Notes: generated by a model not told the origin, from the sequence alone. A stretch of DNA of 9,905 nt from Syntrophobacter sp. SbD2 (GCA_900290385.1 OMSV01000163.1:1640-11544), one strand, 5' to 3'. Positions 1 to 7,355 are shown, numbered from the stretch's first letter. Numbers and translations: made by a program.

Positions 1-804
1 CTACATCCCGAGCAGATAGGAAAAGTACCAGTGGTAGAAAAGCTCGCCCCAAAATATGTATGATATTGCGCCAAAAGCGAGAAAGGGGCCGAAGGGCAAA
101 GGTGAGCCGAGGCCTTTTCCCGATCGCCACATAAGAGGCAGGGCGACAATCAAGCCCGAAACCGACGCTGCCAGGATGGTAAATGGGATTGCCTTCCACC
201 CGAGGAAAGCTCCTATCATCCCCAGCAACTTTATATCGCCACCGCCAAGCCCTTCCTTATGCCTCACAAGCACATACACCGCTGCGATCAGGTAGAAAAT
301 CCCGCCGCCCAGAATTATCCCCATTAGCGACTCCTGCCAGGAAAGCCTGGGGGTAAAGAAGGAGAGCGCCAGGCCCAGCACGATGCCAGGCAGCGACAGA
401 ATATCGGGAATCAGAAAAGTATCGAGGTCGATCGTGGTGATTATAAGCAGGAGCGAACAGAAGAGGAACTCAATTGCCAGTTGAGGATGAAGTCCATATC
501 GGCGAAAGAGGAGCAGCGCCAAAAGGCCGCTTAGTCCTTCTACGAGCGGATATCTCGGAGATATCGAGACCTTGCAGTGGCGGCACCTGCCGCCCAGCAA
601 AAGATAGCTAACCAATGGTATATTATCGTAGGGAGCAATCGCATGTCCGCAGGCCGGACACCGGGAAGCCGGCCGTACAATCGACTGACCTGCCGGTAAC
701 CGGTAAATGACCACATTGTAAAAGCTGCCAAATATGCACCCGACTATGAAGGCCATAATCTGGCCGCCAATTAACGGGATTGATCCAACCAGGGCCTCAC
801 CCAT
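1..804 (-). CDS. pilD: Prepilin peptidase / leader peptidase with N-methyltransferase domain (PilD/GspO type)
   Basis: The 267-residue polytopic membrane protein is predicted to cleave the leader of type IV prepilins or type II secretion pseudopilins at the inner membrane and methylate the new N-terminus. The N-terminal part has the GSFYNVVIYRLP signature (about residues 26-37) and two CxxC pairs (C49/C52 and C74/C77), the zinc-binding pattern of the bifunctional, methylating form. The catalytic aspartates of this GxGD-type protease family lie in IDLD (residues 125-128) and in GLGGGD (D190). At least six hydrophobic segments follow the cysteine domain. Length is normal for the family and the gene ends with its own TAG at the window edge. 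The ATG lies inside the end of topA: the topA TGA is at 797-799 and this ATG at 802-804, an 8 nt overlap that suggests translational coupling. No pilin or secretion gene is visible, so pilus, T2SS or competence pseudopilus cannot be told apart; the symbol indicates the family. Confidence 0.95.
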   Translation of the reverse strand: MGEALVGSIPLIGGQIMAFIVGCIFGSFYNVVIYRLPAGQSIVRPASRCPACGHAIAPYDNIPLVSYLLLGGRCRHCKVSISPRYPLVEGLSGLLALLLFRRYGLHPQLAIEFLFCSLLLIITTIDLDTFLIPDILSLPGIVLGLALSFFTPRLSWQESLMGIILGGGIFYLIAAVYVLVRHKEGLGGGDIKLLGMIGAFLGWKAIPFTILAASVSGLIVALPLMWRSGKGLGSPLPFGPFLAFGAISYIFWGELFYHWYFSYLLGM

Positions 805-3091
805 TCTTCACCAGTTCCTGTTCAGGTTCTTCTTTCTTTTTGAACTTACAGGACGGATTTATGCAGAACAGGGTCCCGTTACCCGTTTTCCCCTGTCGGC
901 GAAAAAGAACCGGGGCATTGCATGCCGGGCAGCTCTCCTGAACCGGTTCGCCTTGAAAGAGCATTTTGCACGCCGGATATTTATTGCACCCGTAAAAACG
1001 GCCCCGCTTGCCCGTACGCGCCACCAAATCGCCGCCGCACCCTTCGCGCGGGCAGTGGATGCCGGTAGAAACGGGACGGGCATTCCGGCAAGCCGGATAC
1101 CCTGTGCAGGCAAGAAAAGGGCCGTAGCGGCCCCGCTTCAGCGCCATGGGTTTGCCGCATTTCTCGCAGACCTCCCCGGAAAGGACGGGCTGCTTTTGCT
1201 CGATGGGATGAATATGTCCCTTTTCATCCCTTTCATAATCCGAGGTAAACGAACATTTAGGATATCCGCTGCACGCCAGAAACTGACCGTTGCTGCGGCT
1301 CAAAAGGATGGCCAGGGGTTTGGAGCAGCGAGGACAGTTGAGGTCCGTAGGCCATCCCGCGCTCTTCAGGTTGGCCATCCCTTTGCGGGCGGACTCCAGG
1401 GTCTTTGAAAAAGGTCCGTAGAACTCGCTCAAAAGATGCTGAGAGCTGCCTCCGCCATGTTCTATCTCGTCGAGATCTTTTTCCATATTGGCGGTAAACT
1501 TCACATCCACTATGTTCGGGAAATTGGCCGAAACAAGCCCGTTGATCATCACTCCCAGCTCTGTGGGGAGCAGCCGCTGTTTCTGGCGCAAAACATACTC
1601 TCTCTCCAGAACAGTGGATATTATCGTAGCGTAAGTGCTGGGCCTTCCGATTCCAAGGTCTTCGAGCGTTTTTATCAGAGCAGCTTCCGTGTACCTTGGC
1701 GGAGGCTGGGTAAAATGCTGCTTCGGTTCTATTGCCAGAAGGTCGAGGGGCTGACCCTCAGAGAGGTCCGGGAGTCTCTGGTCGGATTTCCCGTTTTCCG
1801 GCTCATCCCTCCCCTCCTCATAGAGGGCCAAAAATCCCTGGAAAACGATCACCGAACCGATCGCTCTCAGGGTATAATCGCCCGCCGCAACGTCTATAGT
1901 AGTTTGATCTATCAGGGCAGGGGCCATCTGACAGGCTACAAACCTTTTCCAGATAAGGGCATAGAGGTTCAACTGCTCTTTGGTGAGGTACTTTGATACG
2001 CTTTCCGGGGTATGGCCGACATCCGTAGGCCGAATCGCTTCGTGCGCTCCCTGAGCTGTCCGGCTGGATTTGTAAAAGATCGGTTTTGAAGGCAGGTATT
2101 TGTCTCCCCACCTGCTCGAGATAAACTCTCTTGCCTCCTGCACCGCATCCTGGGAGAGCCGGGTAGAATCGGTACGCATATATGTGATGAGGCCAACAGC
2201 GCCATCCTGCCCAATTTCGATTCCTTCATAGAGCCTCTGTGCTATACTCATCGTCTGTTTGGCCGAATAGTGAAATTTCCGGGCGGCGTCCTGCTGGAGA
2301 GTGCTGGTAATAAAGGGAGGGGATGAGCTTTTCTGCCGCTGTTTCTTTTCGACCTCGCTGACGCGATAGGTTGCGGAATTGAGCGCTTGCACATGCCGCT
2401 CGGCTTCTGCATGCGAGCCGATAGCGCACTTTTTCTTTTTGTACCGGATAAGCTGGACGGAAAAGGACATTGGACCCGAAGAAGAATCGGGGTGAGGGCT
2501 CAACCGGACATCGATTGTCCAATATTCCTGCTTCTCGAAAGCGCGGATTTCTTCTTCCCGCCCGCAGATCAGCCTCAGGGCAACAGACTGCACCCTTCCT
2601 GCGCTGAGACCCGCTCTCACTTTCTCCCACAAAAGAGGCGAGATCATATACCCGACGAGACGGTCTAGGATTCGCCTTGCCTGCTGAGCCTCATAAAGCT
2701 TTCGGTTAAGTTCGTTCGGCTTTTCAAGGGCTTCCTTGATCGCCTTGCGCGTAAGCTCGTAAAAAAGAACTCTTCGAATCGGTTTTTCTGTGGCGCCGAT
2801 TTCTTCGGCGATATGCCAGGCGATTGCCTCTCCTTCCCTGTCCGGATCAGGGCCCAGATAGATTGCATCGGCCTTGGAGGCGGCCTTTCTCAGGTCCTCG
2901 ATTATTTTTTTCTTTCCACGCAAAACCTGGTATTGCGGCTTGAATTCTCCATCGAGGTCGATACCCAGCTTATTGCCGGGAAGGTCCTTGACATGGCCGA
3001 CGCTGGCTTTAACGATGAAGTCCTTGCCCAGATAGCGCTCAAGGGTCCTCGCCTTGGTGGGAGATTCAACAATGAGGAGCGATTTTGACAT
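797..3091 (-). CDS. topA: DNA topoisomerase I (type IA)
   Basis: A cytoplasmic enzyme that relaxes negative supercoils by passing one DNA strand through a transient break. Numbered from the chosen ATG (764 aa), the Toprim domain fills about residues 1-140, with the conserved Glu in VESPTKA (E9) and the metal-binding DPDRE at 82-86. The catalytic tyrosine is Y304 in GLITYMRTDST. The C-terminal tail carries four Cys-rich zinc-ribbon modules at about residues 586-613, 642-668, 680-708 and 721-748, a common bacterial arrangement. I chose the ATG at 3091 because a GAGAGG Shine-Dalgarno-like sequence sits about 10 nt upstream and because the protein then begins MSKSLLIVESPTKA, the usual family start. 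A TTG at 3109 would add six residues but would put the SD inside the gene. It follows dprA by about 29 nt and overlaps the prepilin peptidase start, so an operon is likely. All key residues are present. Confidence 0.98.
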   Translation of the reverse strand: MSKSLLIVESPTKARTLERYLGKDFIVKASVGHVKDLPGNKLGIDLDGEFKPQYQVLRGKKKIIEDLRKAASKADAIYLGPDPDREGEAIAWHIAEEIGATEKPIRRVLFYELTRKAIKEALEKPNELNRKLYEAQQARRILDRLVGYMISPLLWEKVRAGLSAGRVQSVALRLICGREEEIRAFEKQEYWTIDVRLSPHPDSSSGPMSFSVQLIRYKKKKCAIGSHAEAERHVQALNSATYRVSEVEKKQRQKSSSPPFITSTLQQDAARKFHYSAKQTMSIAQRLYEGIEIGQDGAVGLITYMRTDSTRLSQDAVQEAREFISSRWGDKYLPSKPIFYKSSRTAQGAHEAIRPTDVGHTPESVSKYLTKEQLNLYALIWKRFVACQMAPALIDQTTIDVAAGDYTLRAIGSVIVFQGFLALYEEGRDEPENGKSDQRLPDLSEGQPLDLLAIEPKQHFTQPPPRYTEAALIKTLEDLGIGRPSTYATIISTVLEREYVLRQKQRLLPTELGVMINGLVSANFPNIVDVKFTANMEKDLDEIEHGGGSSQHLLSEFYGPFSKTLESARKGMANLKSAGWPTDLNCPRCSKPLAILLSRSNGQFLACSGYPKCSFTSDYERDEKGHIHPIEQKQPVLSGEVCEKCGKPMALKRGRYGPFLACTGYPACRNARPVSTGIHCPREGCGGDLVARTGKRGRFYGCNKYPACKMLFQGEPVQESCPACNAPVLFRRQGKTGNGTLFCINPSCKFKKKEEPEQELVKNG

Positions 3092-3120
3092 TCGGAGATT
3101 ACCTCTCAAAACTCGTTATA

Positions 3121-4242
3121 TTATAGTCCAGAAATAAAATATTTACCCGGCAACTGAGAGACAAGTCCTCTGAGTTCCAGTTCGAGCAGTATCGCGGCGG
3201 TATGCTGGACCGCCATATTTGCCTCCTGAGCTATTTCATCAATATGCTTCGGAACTTTATCCACAGTTCTCAAAAGGACTCTTTCCTCCGGACTGTATGA
3301 CGCCTCGATGAACGGGGAGGACGAAATTGTTTCCTCATGGCTGTGCGGCTTTTCCACCCCAGCCAGTGCTTTTGCAGAGGGGGACAGGGAGGATTGTGCC
3401 GGACGGATAAGAGGCCGGATTTCTTCCAGAACGTCTTCGGCGCATTCGACCAGCTTGGCGCCCTGCTTGATAAGCCGGTGCGCACCCTTGCTGCGCATGC
3501 TTTGTGCGATCCCCGGGACTGCAAAAACTTCCCGGCCCTGCTCCAGGGCGAAACGAGCGGTTATAAGCGAACCGCTTCTTTCGGCTGCCTCCACTACGAC
3601 AACGCCGAGAGAAAGGCCGCTGATTATGCGGTTTCTCGATGGGAAATTGCCGGAAGAGGGGGGGGCGCCGGGCAGAAATTCAGTCAGCAAAGCTCCGGTC
3701 CGGGCTATTTGTTGCCTGAGATCGACGTTTAGAGACGGATAATTGACATCCAGCCCGCAGCCAAGAACAGCCAATGTCCTGCCCTGGGCTTTGAGCGCTC
3801 CACGGTGCGCGGCGGAGTCTATTCCGAGCGCAAGGCCGCTCACGACGGTGAGGCCGCTAAAGGCCAGATCTGAGCTCAACCTTTCAGCAAATATAAGTCC
3901 CGCTGGGGAGGCGTACCTCGATCCGACCACGGCAATGGAGACCAGGTCTCGAGGCAGGAGTGCGCCCGAGGAGAATAAAACGGCAGGAGGGTCCGGGATT
4001 TTGACCAGATTTGAGGGATAGTCATCATCACCGATACATATCAGCCGGAAATTCTTGTTCTTAAGGTACGTCCACTCCGTTTGCGGGTCTCTGACAAACT
4101 GCTTTGCGGCGAGCGCATGGAGCGGTTTGTCTCGGGCCATGCCGGTTTCGCATAACTCCTTGAGTCGCGCGGCAAGGACCCTTTCGGCAGACCCGAAAAC
4201 CTCCAGCAGGCGCAGGATGGACCTATTTCCCAGGCCTGGCAC
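3121..4242 (-). CDS. dprA: DNA processing protein DprA (Smf), start uncertain
   Basis: DprA binds incoming single-stranded DNA and loads RecA during natural transformation; it is also present in many bacteria not known to be competent. From the GTG at 4242 the protein has 373 residues. A helix-hairpin-helix-like start (PGLGNRSILRLLEVFG) is followed by the Rossmann-type DprA core: SIAVVGSR at 102-109, SGLALGIDSAAHRGAL at 135-150, LAVLGCGLDVNYP at 157-169, SGNFPSRNRIISGLS at 197-211 and RSGSLITARFALEQGR at 222-237. A linker rich in Ser, Pro and Glu (about 280-315) leads to a C-terminal winged-helix domain (about 318-373). The GTG is probably not the true start: the same frame extends upstream and reads RIAWLSLKLVPGLG, which matches the usual DprA N-terminus, but there is no ATG, GTG or TTG between 4242 and the upstream in-frame TAA at 4333-4335. 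An ATT at 4264-4266 has a GGGAG 9 nt upstream. First gene of the dprA-topA-peptidase unit. Confidence 0.94.
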   Translation of the reverse strand: MPGLGNRSILRLLEVFGSAERVLAARLKELCETGMARDKPLHALAAKQFVRDPQTEWTYLKNKNFRLICIGDDDYPSNLVKIPDPPAVLFSSGALLPRDLVSIAVVGSRYASPAGLIFAERLSSDLAFSGLTVVSGLALGIDSAAHRGALKAQGRTLAVLGCGLDVNYPSLNVDLRQQIARTGALLTEFLPGAPPSSGNFPSRNRIISGLSLGVVVVEAAERSGSLITARFALEQGREVFAVPGIAQSMRSKGAHRLIKQGAKLVECAEDVLEEIRPLIRPAQSSLSPSAKALAGVEKPHSHEETISSSPFIEASYSPEERVLLRTVDKVPKHIDEIAQEANMAVQHTAAILLELELRGLVSQLPGKYFISGL

Positions 4243-4266
4243 GAGCTTGAGACTGAGCCATGCAAT

Positions 4267-4334
4267 CCGATTGCGCTCCCGTTCGATAGAAATGGAATGA
4301 GAATTGCCTATGTCCGTATTGCTTTGCTCCCGTT
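4267..4334. repeat. Imperfect direct repeat upstream of dprA
   Basis: Two near-identical copies lie here: 17 nt at 4267-4283 (ccgattgcgctcccgtt) and 21 nt at 4314-4334, which is the same sequence with a T and a 3-nt TTT/TTG-like insertion. On the minus strand each copy begins AACGGGAGC and so carries an SD-like GGGAG. They are spaced about 47 nt apart, just ahead of the region where dprA translation must begin. This may be a small tandem duplication, an operator-type repeat, or chance. Confidence 0.5.
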
Positions 4335-4471
4335 AAAAATATTTTGGGCGGCCATAATCCGTTCGTGCCGAGGCCCGTTCCCGCCAAGGTGGGATGCTGA
4401 AGGGTGTCAGACTGAACGCCGGGCTCTGAGAGTCAATTATCGAGAGCTGGTCGCACGCTCAGGATAAGTAT
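4335..4471. other. Divergent intergenic region between dprA and the U32 gene
   Basis: Together with the repeat upstream of dprA, this forms the roughly 230 nt control region between two divergently transcribed genes. It should contain both promoters, but I could not identify a convincing -35/-10 pair on either strand. An AT-rich tract (AAAAATATTTT, near 4335-4345) borders the repeat on the U32 side and could form part of a promoter for dprA. A TTGACT on the minus strand (4431-4436) lacks a -10 partner at the right distance. No tRNA-like or strong terminator-like hairpin is visible. Confidence 0.4.
4461..4464 (+). promoter_or_regulatory. Ribosome binding site of the U32 gene
   Basis: AGGA sits 7 nt before the ATG at 4472. 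This supports the longer start over the internal ATGs at residues 15 and 29, of which the latter (4556) has no SD-like sequence in front of it. Confidence 0.6.
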
Positions 4472-5962
4472 ATGGCGACGCCGGATTTGTCAAATAATCA
4501 CGATAAGTTTAAAATGCGAGATGCGGAAAAACTACACCTGAAAGATTGGCGAATAATGAATCGAGCGCCGCGACCATTAGCCTCAAAGCCTGAACTGCTT
4601 TCGCCGGGCGGCAGCCTGGAAAAGCTAAGGATTGCCTTTTTGTACGGCGCCGACGCGGTCTATGTTTCGGGAAAAAATTTCGGGCTGCGTGGTTTTGCTC
4701 ATAATCTTGACACCGAGGAACTGGCGGAGGCAAGCCTTATCGCTCATAGGCTCGGCAAAAAAATGTATGTGGCCGTCAATATCTTTATGCGCCAGCCGGA
4801 CATTAAGAAAATCCCCCCGCACCTCGAATACCTCCAGGAGCTTAAGGTCGATGGTCTCATAATCTCGGACCCGGGCCTACTGTTGCTTGCACGCAAATAT
4901 GCTCCTGAAATCCCCATTCATCTTAGCACCCAGGCAAACACGACCAATTCGTCGAGCGTGGAATTCTGGCAAGAGCAGGGAGTGCGCCGGATAAATCTGG
5001 CCCGCGAATTGAGTTTTCGAGAAATGGCCGAGATCGCTGGAAAATCTAAGGCCGAAATCGAAATATTCGTCCACGGTGCCATGTGCATGTCCTATTCGGG
5101 TCGCTGCCTGATGAGCGCCTTTCTGAATCATCTCCCCCCGCCTTTAGAAAAGGCGGCAGAAAAGAATGCCCCACGCCCCCGAAGGAGTGTGAACCGGAGC
5201 GCTAACAGCGGCTTCTGTACCCAACCGTGTCGGTGGTCCTGGGGGCTGGTCGAAGAAAAGCGGCCCGGCGAGTTTTTTTCGGTGCAGCAAGATTCGCGCG
5301 GCACTTACGTATTTAATTCAAAGGACCTCTGCCTGCTGGAGGAGATCGGCTCACTGGCGCAGCTCGGAATAGACTCGTTCAAAATAGAGGGCCGCATGAA
5401 GGGACCGCTTTACGTGGCCAGCGTAACGCGGGCCTACCGGCAGGCGATCGACCGCTGTGCGGAGCGTTGCACGGCTTACGGAGGACGGAAGACGGAGTAC
5501 AGAGTCGAACCGAACTGGGTTGAAGACCTGCAAAAAGTGAGTCACCGCCCCTACACAAAAGGTAATCTGTTCGAGAGTGCCCAAACGCAAGAATCAAATG
5601 TGGAAACGCGGATTTCATATCTCCAGACTCATACCCTCGCAGGTCTGGTACGTCCCCGGCCTGATGGCGATTCAATGTCGGCGGACCTGGAGGCCGGGGG
5701 AAAAATATTTGTTGAGACCAGATCGAGGCTTGTCACCGGCCGGAGGCTTGAGTTTCTTTATCCCGACGGGTCGAGTGCTTATCATCTTCTTGATTCGTTT
5801 GAAGACATCAACGGCAATCGCCTCTCGGAAGCTCATCCGAACAGGTGGATCAGGTTCTGCGTTGATTTCCCGGTCTTTCCATTTCAGACTGTGAGAGTCT
5901 CAAACAAGGTTGGGCCCAAGGCGGAGACGGAGTTCATTGATCTCTGCGAGCCGTTGATGTAA
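4472..5962 (+). CDS. Peptidase U32 family protein (TrhP/YegQ/RlhA-like, RNA hydroxylation type)
   Basis: This 496-residue protein belongs to the U32 family, named for collagenase-like PrtC but now known to include Fe-S proteins for prephenate-dependent hydroxylation of tRNA (TrhP) or 23S rRNA (RlhA) and for ubiquinone synthesis (UbiU/V). The family opening PELLSPGGSLEKL is at about 40-52, followed by YGADAVYVSG. The U32 signature is at 197-212: E197, F199, G202, C205, G210, C212. Four cysteines (C205, C212, C249, C253 in FCTQPCRW) fit a [4Fe-4S] site. SFKIEGRMKGPLYVASVTRAYR (start about 302) is a family hallmark, and a beta-rich C-terminal domain covers about 385-490. Two features are unusual: a 42-residue N-terminal extension before the core, and about 25 extra residues (about 219-246, rich in Pro, Arg and Lys) between the second and third cysteines. 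Length is closest to TrhP; RlhA is longer. The exact substrate cannot be fixed from sequence. It stands alone on the plus strand. Confidence 0.9.
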   Translation: MATPDLSNNHDKFKMRDAEKLHLKDWRIMNRAPRPLASKPELLSPGGSLEKLRIAFLYGADAVYVSGKNFGLRGFAHNLDTEELAEASLIAHRLGKKMYVAVNIFMRQPDIKKIPPHLEYLQELKVDGLIISDPGLLLLARKYAPEIPIHLSTQANTTNSSSVEFWQEQGVRRINLARELSFREMAEIAGKSKAEIEIFVHGAMCMSYSGRCLMSAFLNHLPPPLEKAAEKNAPRPRRSVNRSANSGFCTQPCRWSWGLVEEKRPGEFFSVQQDSRGTYVFNSKDLCLLEEIGSLAQLGIDSFKIEGRMKGPLYVASVTRAYRQAIDRCAERCTAYGGRKTEYRVEPNWVEDLQKVSHRPYTKGNLFESAQTQESNVETRISYLQTHTLAGLVRPRPDGDSMSADLEAGGKIFVETRSRLVTGRRLEFLYPDGSSAYHLLDSFEDINGNRLSEAHPNRWIRFCVDFPVFPFQTVRVSNKVGPKAETEFIDLCEPLM

Positions 5963-6076
5963 TAATACCACCACATTGCCACTGTCGTTGTGTGGGAGGC
6001 GGCTTTGAGTAGACTTGAAAATGTTCAACCGGGGCGCTAGGCAAACGGGTGCCCGATTCAAAAACAATGCTCTCTG

Positions 6077-6702
6077 ATGGAAGAAATTGGACTGCTGCGC
6101 GAACGGTGCCGCAGACTTGAGGAGATTTCCTTCGTCGATGCGCTCACAGGCCTCTATAACTTCCGATATCTGCAAAAATCTCTAACAATAGAGATGGAAC
6201 GGACGCGGCGAACTAAGCTCCCCACCGGCCTGGTGATGATCGACCTTGATCATTTCAAAAATGTGAACACCCGCTACGGACATGAATGCGGAAATGTTGT
6301 TCTTACCCAGTTTGGCAAAGTCCTAAGAGAGAATGTTCGGGTCATGGACGTGCCCTGTGCCGCTATGGGGGCGAAGAATTTGCCCTCATTTGTCACAGCG
6401 CTGCTCTCAGAGAGTCTGTGGCAATCGCGGAGCGGCTGCAGGAAATCATTCGCTGCAATCAGCTCACGTTCGGTACGGAGACCCTAAGGGTTACCGCCAG
6501 TTTCGGCGTAGCCGTTTTCCGTTTCAACGATGAGTGTACGGTTGGCGGATTTCTGAACAGGGCCGACCGGCTTCTGTACTAGGCAAAAAATTTGGGCAGA
6601 GACCGGCTATGTGCGGAGAAACCAAGCCCTTTATTCATGCCGGACGAAGTTACAGCCAGCGAAAAGGCGGCGTTGTTTTCCGCGATGGAAGAGAGTGAAT
6701 AG
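6077..6702 (+). pseudogene. Diguanylate cyclase GGDEF domain, frameshifted and with an internal stop
   Basis: An intact version would make the second messenger c-di-GMP from two GTP. The 5' part reads in one frame (6077-6358): a short coiled-coil-like start, then DALTGLYNFRYL, the metal-site segment MIDLDHFKNVN, RYGHECGN, and RVMD, a match to the RxxD inhibitory site. The 3' part reads in another frame (from 6361): RYGGEEFALI, a helix IAERLQEIIRC, ASFGVAVF and FLNRADRLLY. The two parts join perfectly as DVPC-RYGGEEF if one TG of the TGTG at 6356-6359 is removed. A TAG at 6580-6582 then interrupts the family's LY-x-AKxxGRxR ending; after it the same frame continues AKNLGRDRL to a TAG at 6700-6702. 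The usual guanine-binding Asp (D344 in PleD) is Asn here (codon 73). No good SD precedes the ATG, so the N-terminus, and any lost sensor domain, is uncertain. Sequencing error is the alternative, but two lesions plus the substitution favour decay. Confidence 0.85.
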
Positions 6703-6786
6703 GCCGGAGGCGGGAGGCCTCGTCGCGGAGCGAGCAAAGCGCCCTCATCCATTCTTCCTTCGGTAGAGGATCCTTTTTCCCCGGTC

Positions 6787-7347
6787 CTAGCCCTGGGGTT
6801 TCCCTAAGCCGCATGCCCTCTCAGCACTTTCTACTACAGCTTTATATCTCACATGAACGAAATTTCTGTCGAAGTCCATCTCCTCCTTTAGCATGGCATC
6901 TTGTTCTTGCTTGGTAAAATAGACCATGCAAGGCAGAAAGAAGTTCCGGTCCTCCTTTTCGATGTGCTTCGGATAGAAGTCGACCAGGTATCGCATGCAA
7001 GCAATTATGCGGGAGATGGCTTCAGTTTCTCCCCGAATGTATTGCTCTTTGGCTTTAACCAACTGTCCCACTACTTCCCTTCCTTTGCGGTGCTCGTCGA
7101 TCAGCTCATCAAGGATTCGTTGCAACTCACCCGTAAGAGGCTTCACCTTGAGGTCCCTGAAGAGGATGTCCTCTTCCTTTCCATGGTGGCAACTGTCCGT
7201 GTAGGTCCTGATGAAATCTACAGCTTCTTCCACGAATTCGATGTTTACTTCGCTCTTTTTTTCCATTTGGGTAAGTTGGGCTCCTATCACCCGGATCATC
7301 CTTTCGATGAGACGATGCTCGATCATTAGTGGGGCAACAGGCATCAT
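6787..7347 (-). CDS. Hemerythrin-like HHE-domain protein
   Basis: This 186-residue soluble protein has the four-helix-bundle hemerythrin/HHE fold, which holds a di-iron site that binds or senses O2, NO or related species. The ligand-type residues are all present: H11 in IEHRLIERM, H54/H55 with E58/E59 in CHHGKEEDILF, H86 in IDEHRKGRE, and H128 with E132 in PKHIEKEDRNFFLP. There is no signal peptide or membrane segment, so the cytoplasm is the likely site. The start is firm: ATG ATG at 7342-7347 lies 8 nt after a near-perfect AAGGAGG. Roles known for this loose family include oxygen or nitrosative-stress response and iron-centre maintenance; the sequence does not choose between them. The gene appears to stand alone, about 230 nt downstream of the polysaccharide deacetylase gene and convergent with the broken GGDEF gene, from which it is separated by 84 nt holding no clear terminator. 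Confidence 0.92.
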   Translation of the reverse strand: MMPVAPLMIEHRLIERMIRVIGAQLTQMEKKSEVNIEFVEEAVDFIRTYTDSCHHGKEEDILFRDLKVKPLTGELQRILDELIDEHRKGREVVGQLVKAKEQYIRGETEAISRIIACMRYLVDFYPKHIEKEDRNFFLPCMVYFTKQEQDAMLKEEMDFDRNFVHVRYKAVVESAERACGLGKPQG

Positions 7348-7355
7348 GATATTTC

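Noticed and set aside
734..1996. Long open plus-strand frames (734-1408 and 1436-1996) opposite topA
   Set aside because: They lie wholly antisense to the well-conserved topA, have no recognisable domains and no supported start sites. They are shadows of the topA codon pattern.
3308..3742. Plus-strand open frames opposite dprA
   Set aside because: Antisense to conserved DprA core motifs, with low-complexity composition rich in Arg, Ser and Pro. No independent support.
4336..4471. Possible tRNA or structured RNA in the dprA/U32 intergenic region
   Set aside because: There is no T-loop-like GTTCGAATC, no cloverleaf pairing and only weak, interrupted stems.
5963..6001. Hairpin after the U32 stop (CCAC-C-ACA paired with TGTGTGG) as a terminator
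   Set aside because: The 7 bp stem has a bulge and a 13 nt loop and no T-tract follows it, so it does not qualify as a rho-independent terminator.
6021..6077. Short frame MFNRGARQTGARFKNNAL whose TGA overlaps the GGDEF ATG
   Set aside because: Only 18 codons with no SD and no recognisable motif. It might be the corrupted N-terminus of the cyclase, but nothing in the sequence shows this.
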